Counted from the first letter of the stretch, positions 1-5,422 are shown. The stretch: DNA of 5,422 nt from JADFUS01 sp964368765 (GCA_964368765.1 CAYJCU010000108.1:1-5422), one strand, 5' to 3'. Notes: generated from the sequence alone by a model not told the origin. Translations and numbers: made by a program.

Positions 1-2
1 AG

Positions 3-74
3 GGTAGATATGACGTGTATAAATTCAATCCTCAGGTGCGCCGGACACTACTAATTCAAAACTCAGGTTTATAG
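3..74 (+). CDS. C-terminal end of an unrecognised upstream gene (partial)
   Basis: The window opens inside a reading frame that runs from base 3 to a TAG stop at 72-74 and ends ...YKFNPQVRRTLLIQNSGL. I chose this frame because its stop lies only three bases before a good intrinsic terminator (78-116), as expected for the end of a real gene, and because the residue mix looks protein-like. Frame 1 is also open, but it stops at 52-54 and gives a less convincing peptide; frame 2 is full of stops. About 23 residues is too little to assign a family, and no motif is visible. The end does not look like the aromatic-terminated final strand of an outer-membrane barrel. Confidence 0.5.
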   Translation, partial: GRYDVYKFNPQVRRTLLIQNSGL

Positions 75-77
75 TGT

Positions 78-116
78 AACTGTTACAAATTCATAATGGC
101 TTTGTAACAGTTTTTT
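78..116 (+). terminator. Intrinsic terminator of the upstream gene
   Basis: A perfect 12-bp stem is formed by AACTGTTACAAA (78-89) and TTTGTAACAGTT (101-112), with an 11-base loop (90-100). A run of six T's (111-116) overlaps and follows the right arm, as in a Rho-independent terminator read on the plus strand. It sits directly after the TAG stop at 72-74 and before the promoter at 128-159, so it separates the upstream transcription unit from the GH3-led operon. No comparable T-run lies on the other side, so it should act mainly in the plus direction. Confidence 0.8.
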
Positions 117-127
117 GTACTGTAAAG

Positions 128-159
128 TTTGGATATTTAAAATAAAATATGTAAATTTG
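128..159 (+). promoter_or_regulatory. Bacteroidota-type primary sigma factor promoter for the operon
   Basis: TTTG at 128-131 (the -33 element) is followed after exactly 20 bases by TAAATTTG at 152-159, a full match to the Bacteroidota -7 consensus TAnnTTTG. The published spacing for the sigma-ABfr class is about 19-21 bases. Transcription should start a few bases downstream, near 164-168, giving a leader of only about 20-24 bases before the ATG at 188. The region lies just after the upstream terminator and is the only strong promoter-like match found in the plus-strand gaps. The leader is too short for a riboswitch. Confidence 0.75.
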
Positions 160-187
160 TCGAGAATAAATAGCAATAGTTATATTT

Positions 188-1702
188 ATGACATTATTAG
201 ACGCAATAATCAAAAATGCTACATCTTCTAGGTTAAAGGAGATAGATTACTTTAGACGCAACCCCATTGAGGTACAATCTAGAATGTTATCCAATTTAAT
301 TGATATATCTATCAATACAGAATATGGAAAACATTATGGCTTGACTTTAGATAGTAATTATCAAGATTATATCTCAAAATTACCGATAGTTCAATATAAC
401 GATATACAACCTTATATTGAGAGACACAGAAAAGGGGAAAAAAACCTACTCACAAATGAAAAAATAGAGTGGTATGCAAAATCGTCTGGAACAACAGCTG
501 CAAAAAGTAAATTTCTACCAGTTCCTAAGGAACATTTGAATGGTTGTCATTATAGAGGGATGAAAGATGTTGTAACTCTACTGTATGATAGTTATAGTGA
601 TATAGCTATGATGGGTGGTAAGGCATTAACACTTGGTGGCAGTCACTCTATTGACGAACTAGGAAGTGGAGGTGTGCGTTATGGCGATTTATCTGCTATA
701 TTGATAAATAATTCGCCTCTATACTCCTCTTACGTAAGACTTCCAAAAAAGAGAGTTGCACTTATATCTGATTTTAATGAGAAGGTTGAGGGTATTTGTA
801 AGACATGTATAGATAAAAACATTACCTCATTAGCAGGTGTGCCATCATGGAACCTTGTTATGCTTAATAAAATACTAGAATATACGGGCAAGAGCTGTAT
901 AAAAGATGTATGGCAAAATATAGAGGTGTTTATGCACGGAGGGGTAAATTTCAAGCCATATAGAGAGGAGTTTAACCGTGTGATAGGTAGTAACGATATG
1001 AAATATATCGAGAGTTATAATGCCTCAGAAGGGTTTTTCTCTATCCAAGACGATAAGAGCAGTGATGATATGTTGCTAATGCTTGATTACGGAATATATT
1101 ATGAGTTCTTAGCCATGAGTGATATAAATCACCCAGAAAGAGCTATTCCATTAGAGGATGTGAAGGTGGGGGTAAACTATGCCATGATAATATCTACTTT
1201 AGGTGGTTTATGGCGGTATATGATAGGGGATACTGTTAAATTCACTTCAATAGCTCCATATAAAATCAAGATAACAGGACGCACAACTCTATATATCAAT
1301 GCTTTTGGTGAAGAGGTTATTATAGATAATACAGATAGGGCAATAGACGAAGCGTGTAAAGTAGCAGAGTGTAGTGTTAATGAGTACACCGCAGGACCAC
1401 TGTATATGGAATCAGGCGGTAAAGGTAGCCATCAATGGATAGTTGAGTTTAATGTTGAGCCTAAGAGTATCAACTTGTTTGTTGAAACATTAGATAGAAC
1501 TATACAGACTCTTAATTCTGATTATGAGGCTAAAAGAAATAATAATACCACTCTATTACCGCCAGATGTTGTAGTAGTAAAGAGAGGAACATTTATGAAA
1601 TGGATGGATTGGAGAGGTAAGAGTGGAGGCCAAAATAAGGTGCCACGACTAAGTAATAATAGAGAGTATATAGACTCAATATTAGATTTAATAAGTGTTT
1701 AG
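188..1702 (+). CDS. GH3-family acyl-acid adenylating / amido synthetase-like protein
   Basis: This 504-residue protein belongs to the GH3 family of the adenylate-forming (ANL-like) superfamily. Plant members activate carboxylic acids such as jasmonate or indole-acetate with ATP and join them to amino acids; the substrates of bacterial members like this one are unknown. ATP-binding motifs are present in order: KSSGTTAAKSKFLP at residues 98-111 (motif 1), YNASEGFFS at 277-285 (motif 2, with the S-E pair) and LWRYMIGD at 341-348 (motif 3, with Asp348). TGR (363-365) lies in the hinge region. GQNKVPR (481-487) resembles the C-terminal NQYK-PR motif of plant GH3 enzymes and carries Lys484. The length suits the bacterial branch; plant enzymes are around 600 residues. 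There is no signal peptide or membrane segment, so it is probably cytosolic. The ATG at 188 is the first after an in-frame TAA at 167-169, and no Shine-Dalgarno sequence is evident. It is the first gene of the operon and ends 2 bases before the rRNA methyltransferase gene. The family is clear; the reaction is not. Confidence 0.85.
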   Translation: MTLLDAIIKNATSSRLKEIDYFRRNPIEVQSRMLSNLIDISINTEYGKHYGLTLDSNYQDYISKLPIVQYNDIQPYIERHRKGEKNLLTNEKIEWYAKSSGTTAAKSKFLPVPKEHLNGCHYRGMKDVVTLLYDSYSDIAMMGGKALTLGGSHSIDELGSGGVRYGDLSAILINNSPLYSSYVRLPKKRVALISDFNEKVEGICKTCIDKNITSLAGVPSWNLVMLNKILEYTGKSCIKDVWQNIEVFMHGGVNFKPYREEFNRVIGSNDMKYIESYNASEGFFSIQDDKSSDDMLLMLDYGIYYEFLAMSDINHPERAIPLEDVKVGVNYAMIISTLGGLWRYMIGDTVKFTSIAPYKIKITGRTTLYINAFGEEVIIDNTDRAIDEACKVAECSVNEYTAGPLYMESGGKGSHQWIVEFNVEPKSINLFVETLDRTIQTLNSDYEAKRNNNTTLLPPDVVVVKRGTFMKWMDWRGKSGGQNKVPRLSNNREYIDSILDLISV

Positions 1703-1704
1703 TA

Positions 1705-3045
1705 ATGAGTTTAAATAATAAATTTATAGAGCAACTAACCCATGTAATCCCCTCTAATGAGATAGAGGGGTTTATTAGTTCGATAGATAACCCAACACGC
1801 ACCTTTGTGCGGAAAAATGTATATAAAGAGTCGCCATTTCAATTTATCGGTAAGAGTGTAGAGTGGTGTGAGCAGGGAGTGGCACTTGATAATAGAGAGT
1901 TATTTACTATTGATCCACATTTTCATGCAGGCTCTTATTATGTTCAAGAGGCTAGCTCTATGTTTATTGAGCAACTCTTTGTTAGAGAGATACTACCCAA
2001 TACCGATGATTCTATAAAAGTATTAGATTTATGTGCCGCTCCTGGGGGTAAGAGTACCCATATCAGCTCATTAATAGGTGCTGATAATTTGTTGGTGGCT
2101 AATGAGGTGATACGTTCCAGAGCCTCTATTTTAAAAGAGAATATAATTAAATGGGGAGCGGGTAATACCGTTGTAACAAATAACGATCCATCACATTTCA
2201 GCTCACTAACATCTCTATTTGATGTGGTGTTGGTAGATGCTCCATGCTCTGGAGAGGGTATGTTTCGCAAGAACGAAAAGGCACGTAGTGAGTGGTCTGA
2301 GGCAAATGTGCAACTATGTGTAAAGAGAACAACACGTATTTTATGGGATGTGTGGAGTGCTCTTAAGACAGATGGTTATCTTATATACTCAACTTGTACT
2401 TTTAATCGTAGTGAGAATGAAGATATGGTTAAATGGATAGCCGATGAGTTAGGAGCAGATATAATTTTGCCCGATATTACCGATTATCCTACAATAATTC
2501 AGTCTGAGTGTGGTTATCGTTTTCATCCTAATCGTGTAGATAGTGAGGGTTTCTTCGTGGCTCTACTTCGTAAGAGCGACTCTTCAACCCGAAAAGAGTT
2601 TAAACCAAAAAATGGGGGTTTAGTTAAAGATAAAAAGAGCGATTTAACCCCGTGGATAACAGAGCCTGATAAATTTGTAGCAGTTATTGATAATAATAAC
2701 CTATATGCCGTTAGGGGGGAGTGGTTTAATAGTGTATCAGCTATTAAATCGCAACTTAATGTTCTTTATTTTGAGACTGAAATAGGGGAGTTATTTGGCA
2801 AGAAATTAAAACCATCACACGCTCTTGCTCTTTCGCAATATCTTAATAAGGAGAAAAATAGTATTAATAACCTAACAAATGAGGCTGTTTTGAACTATCT
2901 TCGTCGTAGTACGGTAGAGGTGGGAGAGCTTAAAGAGGGGTATAATGTTATTGGTTATGAGGGCTCAGCAGTTGGTTGGGCTAAGCGTGTGGGTAATAGA
3001 GTAAATAATCTATACCCTAAAGAGAGTCGTATTCTAAACTATTAA
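1705..3045 (+). CDS. rsmF: rRNA cytosine-C5-methyltransferase, RsmF-like (NOL1/NOP2/Sun family)
   Basis: This 446-residue enzyme would transfer a methyl group from S-adenosylmethionine to carbon 5 of a cytosine in 16S rRNA. E. coli RsmF acts on C1407, and the Thermus enzyme acts on several nearby sites. The SAM-binding motif DLCAAPGGKSTH is at 108-119. Motif IV, VDAPCSGEGMFRKN, is at 177-190 and holds Cys181, the residue the family uses for product release. Motif VI, YSTCTFNRSENED, is at 228-240 and holds the nucleophile Cys231. The C-terminal third carries the RsmF-type accessory/PUA-like region: PSHALALS (370-377), then a YNVIGYEG...GWAKRVGNRVNNLYPKE segment (413-440). This separates it from RsmB, which has an N-terminal NusB-like domain instead. 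The length is close to E. coli RsmF (479). The start follows the upstream stop in the sequence TAGTAATG, with no Shine-Dalgarno, suggesting translational coupling. The exact target base cannot be read from the sequence. Confidence 0.88.
   Translation: MSLNNKFIEQLTHVIPSNEIEGFISSIDNPTRTFVRKNVYKESPFQFIGKSVEWCEQGVALDNRELFTIDPHFHAGSYYVQEASSMFIEQLFVREILPNTDDSIKVLDLCAAPGGKSTHISSLIGADNLLVANEVIRSRASILKENIIKWGAGNTVVTNNDPSHFSSLTSLFDVVLVDAPCSGEGMFRKNEKARSEWSEANVQLCVKRTTRILWDVWSALKTDGYLIYSTCTFNRSENEDMVKWIADELGADIILPDITDYPTIIQSECGYRFHPNRVDSEGFFVALLRKSDSSTRKEFKPKNGGLVKDKKSDLTPWITEPDKFVAVIDNNNLYAVRGEWFNSVSAIKSQLNVLYFETEIGELFGKKLKPSHALALSQYLNKEKNSINNLTNEAVLNYLRRSTVEVGELKEGYNVIGYEGSAVGWAKRVGNRVNNLYPKESRILNY
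1749..1770 (+). other. Terminator-like hairpin inside the start of the rsmF-like gene
   Basis: CCCCTCTA (1749-1756) and TAGAGGGG (1763-1770) form a perfect 8-bp, GC-rich stem with a 6-base loop, followed by TTTATTAGTT. It begins 44 bases inside the methyltransferase gene and encodes ordinary residues (P-S-N-E-I-E-G, about 16-22). Its position just after the GH3/rsmF junction would allow it to cause partial termination or stabilise the mRNA end, but the following tract is interrupted by A and G, so it is a weak terminator at best. The stem is visible in the sequence; the function is inferred. Confidence 0.3.
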
Positions 3046-3047
3046 TA

Positions 3048-4286
3048 ATGAGAGTAGCTATTGTGGGGGGTGGTGCTGCAGGATATTTCGCAGCTATTAA
3101 CCTAAAAAAGAGTGCCCCTAATTTAAATATAACAATATATGAGAGTTCGTTGCGTGTACTATCTAAAGTGAGAGTAGCAGGTGGAGGACGTTGTAATATT
3201 ACCAACTCATTCGAGAATGTATCATCTCTTTCAAAGGTGTATCCACGTGGAGATAAGTTAATGAAGCGTGCCTTCAAGCAGTTTGACTATACCGATAGTT
3301 ATCAGTGGTTTGAGGATAATGGTATAAAACTAATGGTTCAGAGTGATGATTGTGTTTTTCCGCAGTCACAAGATTCTGAAGAGGTGGTTAATACCCTTAC
3401 ACGATTAGCTACGGAGTTAGATATAAAGGTTGAAACAGGGTGTTATGTTGCAAGAGTGATGCGTAACGATGATGTATTTAATCTGTTTGTTAAGGGTTTA
3501 GGCGAAAAAGCAGAGGCTGATATAGTTATTGTTACTATTGGAGGGAAACCCACTGCAGATGGCTTTGAATTGCTGAATAACCTACCGGTTGAAATAGTGC
3601 CACCTATGCCATCACTTTTTAGTTTTAATATAGATAATGAGTCGTTATGCGAATTAATGGGTATAGCGGTTGAGGATTGTATAGTTGCATTAAGAGGTAC
3701 AAAATTAAAGAGTGAAGGGGCTCTACTTATTACCCATTGGGGGTTAAGTGGCCCAGCTATCCTTAAATTATCATCTTATGGTGCTCGTATATTAAATGAG
3801 ATGGGATATGAGGCTACAATTGCTGTTAATTGGTGCGGAGAGAGCGATGAGAATAGGGTAGTAACCTATTTAGAGCAGTTGGCAGCGAATAATAGCAAGA
3901 AGCAACTCTCAAATATACGTCCATATATGATTACTACTCGTGTATGGTTACACATATTAAAGCAAGCTGGTATGTCGCCAGACAGACGTTGGGGAGAGAT
4001 AGGGCGTAAAGGTATTAATCTTATTATGCGCTATATAACAGCCGACGAATATCAAATTATAGGCAAATCAACACATAAAGAGGAGTTTGTTACTTGTGGT
4101 GGTGTGGCTCTTTCATCAATAAATATATCAACATTAGAGAGTAAAGAGTGTCAAAATCTATTTTTTGCAGGCGAGGTGTTAGATATAGATGCGATAACAG
4201 GCGGTTTTAATCTGCAAGCGGCTTGGAGTAGTGGTTATGTTGTTGCAGATGTAATTTCAAAGAGATATGGAGATACGATTAAATAA
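3048..4286 (+). CDS. FAD-dependent oxidoreductase of the HI0933/YhiN family; probable 23S rRNA dihydrouridine synthase (RdsA-like)
   Basis: This 412-residue flavoprotein has the standard features of the HI0933/YhiN (COG2081) family: the FAD-binding Rossmann motif GGGAAG at residues 7-12, VAGGGRCNITN at 43-53, THWGLSGPAILKLS at 229-242, and a C-terminal FAD-binding block containing VTCGGVAL (348-355) and FFAGEVLDIDAITGGFNLQ (372-390). E. coli YhiN has recently been reported, and renamed RdsA, as the flavoenzyme that makes dihydrouridine 2449 in 23S rRNA. Clostridial relatives are annotated BaiN, a bile-acid dehydrogenation-pathway reductase, and databases often spread that name across the family. 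Its position here between an rRNA methyltransferase gene and an rRNA pseudouridine synthase gene favours the rRNA role, though this is inference. It has no signal peptide or membrane segment. Its ATG overlaps an in-frame second stop of the preceding gene (TAATAATG), and its last 20 bases overlap rluF. The family is secure; the function is probable. Confidence 0.85.
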   Translation: MRVAIVGGGAAGYFAAINLKKSAPNLNITIYESSLRVLSKVRVAGGGRCNITNSFENVSSLSKVYPRGDKLMKRAFKQFDYTDSYQWFEDNGIKLMVQSDDCVFPQSQDSEEVVNTLTRLATELDIKVETGCYVARVMRNDDVFNLFVKGLGEKAEADIVIVTIGGKPTADGFELLNNLPVEIVPPMPSLFSFNIDNESLCELMGIAVEDCIVALRGTKLKSEGALLITHWGLSGPAILKLSSYGARILNEMGYEATIAVNWCGESDENRVVTYLEQLAANNSKKQLSNIRPYMITTRVWLHILKQAGMSPDRRWGEIGRKGINLIMRYITADEYQIIGKSTHKEEFVTCGGVALSSINISTLESKECQNLFFAGEVLDIDAITGGFNLQAAWSSGYVVADVISKRYGDTIK

Positions 4287-5160
4287 ATATATCAGTGATT
4301 CAGGGTACTGTTCACGCAGAGAGGCAGATAAATTTATCGAACACCGTAGTGTAAAGATAAATGGCAAGGTGGCTGAGATGGGTACAAAAGTTCAGCCAGG
4401 TGATGTTGTTACTGTGAATGGAGAACGTATTGACCATAGTGGAGTGGAGATTGTTTATATAGCTCTTAATAAACCCGTTGGTATTGTTTCTACTACCGAT
4501 CCTAAAGAGAGAAATAATATTGTCGATTTTGTCAATTTTCCAACTCGTATATTCAATATAGGGCGATTAGATAAGATGTCAGAAGGATTAATACTCTTGA
4601 CAAATGATGGTAATATAGTTAATAAGATATTAAGAGCTGCCAATAACCACGATAAAGAGTATGAGGTTATGGTTGATAGAGAGATAACACCCGAATTTTT
4701 AAAGCGTATGGCAGGGGGAGTTCCTATTTTGGGCACAGTAACAAAAAAATGTCAGATAAAACAAGAGGGGGCTCGCTCTTTTAGAATTATTCTCACTCAA
4801 GGATTAAATCGCCAGATAAGGCGCATGTGTGAATTTTTAGGATACAATGTAGTTAAGCTTAAGCGTGTTAGGATAATGAATATATCTTTAGGTAAACTGC
4901 CTAAAGGGCATTGGCGTATGCTTACAGATAAAGAGATAAATACACTAAGTAAAAGTATAGAGAGTTCTGATGGCTCAGAAAAAGCATCACAAGGGGCAGG
5001 AGCAAAGAAAATATCTTCTCCACAAAAAAAGCGTACAGACATAAAGAGTAAAACAGCCCCACAATCTAACAAAAGAGTTGAGAGAGGGGGTAACTCATCT
5101 AAACCATCTAGAGGACATAGCAGTAATAGCAGGAATCGAAAATCAACAAGGAGTAGATAA
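4267..5160 (+). CDS. rluF: 23S rRNA pseudouridine(2604) synthase RluF
   Basis: This 297-residue protein matches RluF, which turns U2604 of 23S rRNA (in E. coli also U2605 in part) into pseudouridine. The S4 RNA-binding domain spans about residues 3-50, opening with IRLNKYISDSGYCSRREAD. The RsuA/RluB/E/F-type catalytic domain follows: IALNKPVGIVSTTD (65-78), then GRLDKMSEGL (99-108) with catalytic Asp102, GVPILGTVTKKC (151-162) and LNRQIRRMCE (180-189). The GVPILGTVTKKC and KILRAANNHDKEY (120-132) segments closely resemble E. coli RluF and separate it from RluB, RluE and RsuA. A basic, Ser/Lys/Arg-rich, probably disordered tail covers about 231-297; E. coli RluF also ends in a basic tail. The conserved RLNKY stretch begins at residue 4, so the ATG at 4267 is the right start and the 20-base overlap with the flavoprotein gene is genuine. 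It is the last gene of the operon, and its stop codon forms part of the terminator hairpin. Confidence 0.92.
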   Translation: MEIRLNKYISDSGYCSRREADKFIEHRSVKINGKVAEMGTKVQPGDVVTVNGERIDHSGVEIVYIALNKPVGIVSTTDPKERNNIVDFVNFPTRIFNIGRLDKMSEGLILLTNDGNIVNKILRAANNHDKEYEVMVDREITPEFLKRMAGGVPILGTVTKKCQIKQEGARSFRIILTQGLNRQIRRMCEFLGYNVVKLKRVRIMNISLGKLPKGHWRMLTDKEINTLSKSIESSDGSEKASQGAGAKKISSPQKKRTDIKSKTAPQSNKRVERGGNSSKPSRGHSSNSRNRKSTRSR

Positions 5161-5191
5161 TTATTCGCCCCATTTAATGGGGCGAATAATT
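5159..5191. terminator. Bidirectional intrinsic terminator between convergent genes
   Basis: AATTATTCGCCCCATT (5159-5174) and AATGGGGCGAATAATT (5176-5191) are perfect 16-base inverted arms around a single central T; in RNA the loop would open to about five bases. The left arm begins inside the TAA stop of rluF (5158-5160). The stem has a GC-rich core and AT-rich outer ends, so the 3' arm ends in AAUAAUU whichever strand is read, but no long T-run follows on either side. It lies between the plus-strand rluF and the minus-strand small gene that stops at 5210, which fits a shared terminator for convergent transcripts. Confidence 0.75.
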
Positions 5192-5209
5192 GCTATTATA
5201 ATATGGGTA

Positions 5210-5341
5210 TTAAAAATCGCCGAAGTTTCTTAATCCCATTATTGAAGAATTAACCTCTGCTGTTGATACAGTAAACCCTTTTTCTATCACAATCTCTTGT
5301 AGTTCAATGGTTGGAGCAATATAATCTTTTATTTTTTTCAT
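5210..5341 (-). CDS. 43-residue small protein of unknown function, Bacteroidota 'MKK...YxxPxxE' type
   Basis: Read on the minus strand, an ATG at 5341-5339 opens a 43-codon frame ending in TAA at 5212-5210. The protein starts MKKIKDYIAPTIELQ, continues EIVIEKGFTVSTAEV, and ends NSSIMGLRNFGDF. I know of no assigned function. The pattern is a basic MKK start, a Y-x-x-P-x-x-E segment, an amphipathic stretch, then E-x-GF and a Ser/Gly/Asn-rich tail. It resembles many short hypothetical proteins in Bacteroides and Prevotella genomes, which I recall from general knowledge and have not searched. It has no hydrophobic signal or membrane segment, no cysteine for lipidation, and no double-glycine leader. 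Support for a real gene: ATG after an AT-rich leader, coding-like residues, convergence on the rluF terminator, and no competing gene. It could also be a chance ORF. Confidence 0.6.
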   Translation of the reverse strand: MKKIKDYIAPTIELQEIVIEKGFTVSTAEVNSSIMGLRNFGDF

Positions 5342-5366
5342 ACGTAATTTATTTGTTATATTATTA

Positions 5367-5398
5367 AATTTTTATTGTTGTCCGGTAAAAAAATCAAA
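5367..5398 (-). promoter_or_regulatory. Weak candidate promoter for the small minus-strand gene
   Basis: On the minus strand, TTTG (5398-5395) is followed after 20 bases by TAAAAATT (5374-5367). The spacing is right for a Bacteroidota promoter and the TA of the -7 box is present, but its TTTG half is poorly matched. The predicted start would leave a leader of roughly 20 bases before the ATG at 5341. The surrounding DNA is so AT-rich that such a match could arise by chance. The remainder of 5342-5422 holds no gene or convincing structure that I can see. Confidence 0.25.
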
Positions 5399-5422
5399 AA
5401 ACCTAGTAACTACCTATCCTGC

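Noticed and set aside
730..954. Minus-strand ORF of 74 codons inside the GH3-family gene
   Set aside because: It lies wholly within a strongly supported plus-strand gene and its translation shows no recognisable motif; it is an antisense shadow.
1944..2270. Minus-strand ORF of 108 codons inside the rsmF-like gene
   Set aside because: It is antisense to the SAM-binding and catalytic motifs of the methyltransferase and has no family features, so it is a shadow ORF.
3065..3070. Run of six G's at the start of the flavoprotein gene (a similar run is at 2714-2719 in the rsmF-like gene), considered as a phase-variation tract
   Set aside because: Six bases is short for slipped-strand switching, and the first run simply encodes the conserved GGG of the FAD-binding motif.
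3048..4286. Calling the flavoprotein BaiN (bile-acid reductase)
   Set aside because: That name spreads through databases for the whole HI0933 family. No other bile-acid gene is present in the window, and the neighbours are rRNA-modification genes.
4886..4906. 7-bp inverted repeat CTTTAGG/CCTAAAG with a 7-base loop inside rluF
   Set aside because: It is short and AT-rich, has no T-run after it and lies in conserved coding sequence; it is likely to be chance.
4455..5072. Two minus-strand ORFs (4455-4736 and 4797-5072) antisense to rluF
   Set aside because: Both are covered by the RluF catalytic domain or its tail; their translations show no domain, and no promoter is evident.
1705..5160. Very frequent GAGAGT/AAGAGA-like purine words across the operon, considered as a dispersed repeat or uptake-type motif
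   Set aside because: They fall mostly on common codons (GAG, AGA, AGT, AAG) in the sense strand and show no fixed spacing, so codon choice explains them.
5395..5422. Possible terminator of a further minus-strand gene (CCTAGTAACTACC next to a T-rich stretch on the minus strand)
   Set aside because: Only about 4 bp of pairing (TAGT/ACTA) could be formed and the upstream gene is outside the window, so nothing supports the call beyond the T-rich stretch.

Overview
The window looks like a piece of an AT-rich Bacteroidota genome, most likely order Bacteroidales. Four things suggest this: a textbook Bacteroidota promoter (TTTG, 20 bases, TAAATTTG), start codons without clear Shine-Dalgarno sequences, a bacterial GH3-family protein, and a short 'MKK...YIAPTIE' peptide of a kind common in this phylum. 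The genus cannot be read from the sequence. I see no mobile element, CRISPR array, tRNA or rRNA.

Layout: the first 74 bases appear to hold the 3' end of an upstream plus-strand gene, closed by a clear intrinsic terminator (78-116). A promoter (128-159) then starts a tight four-gene plus-strand operon. Gene 1 is a GH3-family acyl-adenylating protein (188-1702). Gene 2 is an RsmF-type rRNA m5C methyltransferase (1705-3045). Gene 3 is a flavoprotein of the HI0933/YhiN family (3048-4286), whose E. coli member is reported to be the 23S rRNA dihydrouridine synthase RdsA. Gene 4 is the 23S rRNA pseudouridine synthase RluF (4267-5160). The first two junctions have 2-base gaps and the third is a 20-base overlap. 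The operon ends in a long perfect inverted repeat (5159-5191). A 43-residue peptide gene on the minus strand (5210-5341) converges on the same hairpin. The remaining bases, 5342-5422, hold the upstream region of that small gene and nothing else I can identify.

How the genes work together: genes 2-4 each match an enzyme that modifies ribosomal RNA near the functional core of the ribosome. By homology these are 16S C1407 in the decoding region, 23S position 2449 at the peptidyl-transferase centre, and 23S U2604 in helix 93. The operon can therefore be read as an rRNA-modification operon with a GH3-like enzyme of unknown substrate at its head. The flavoprotein's place between two rRNA-modification genes is independent contextual support for an rRNA role rather than a bile-acid (BaiN-like) role. 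The site assignments are transferred from E. coli and are not shown by this sequence.
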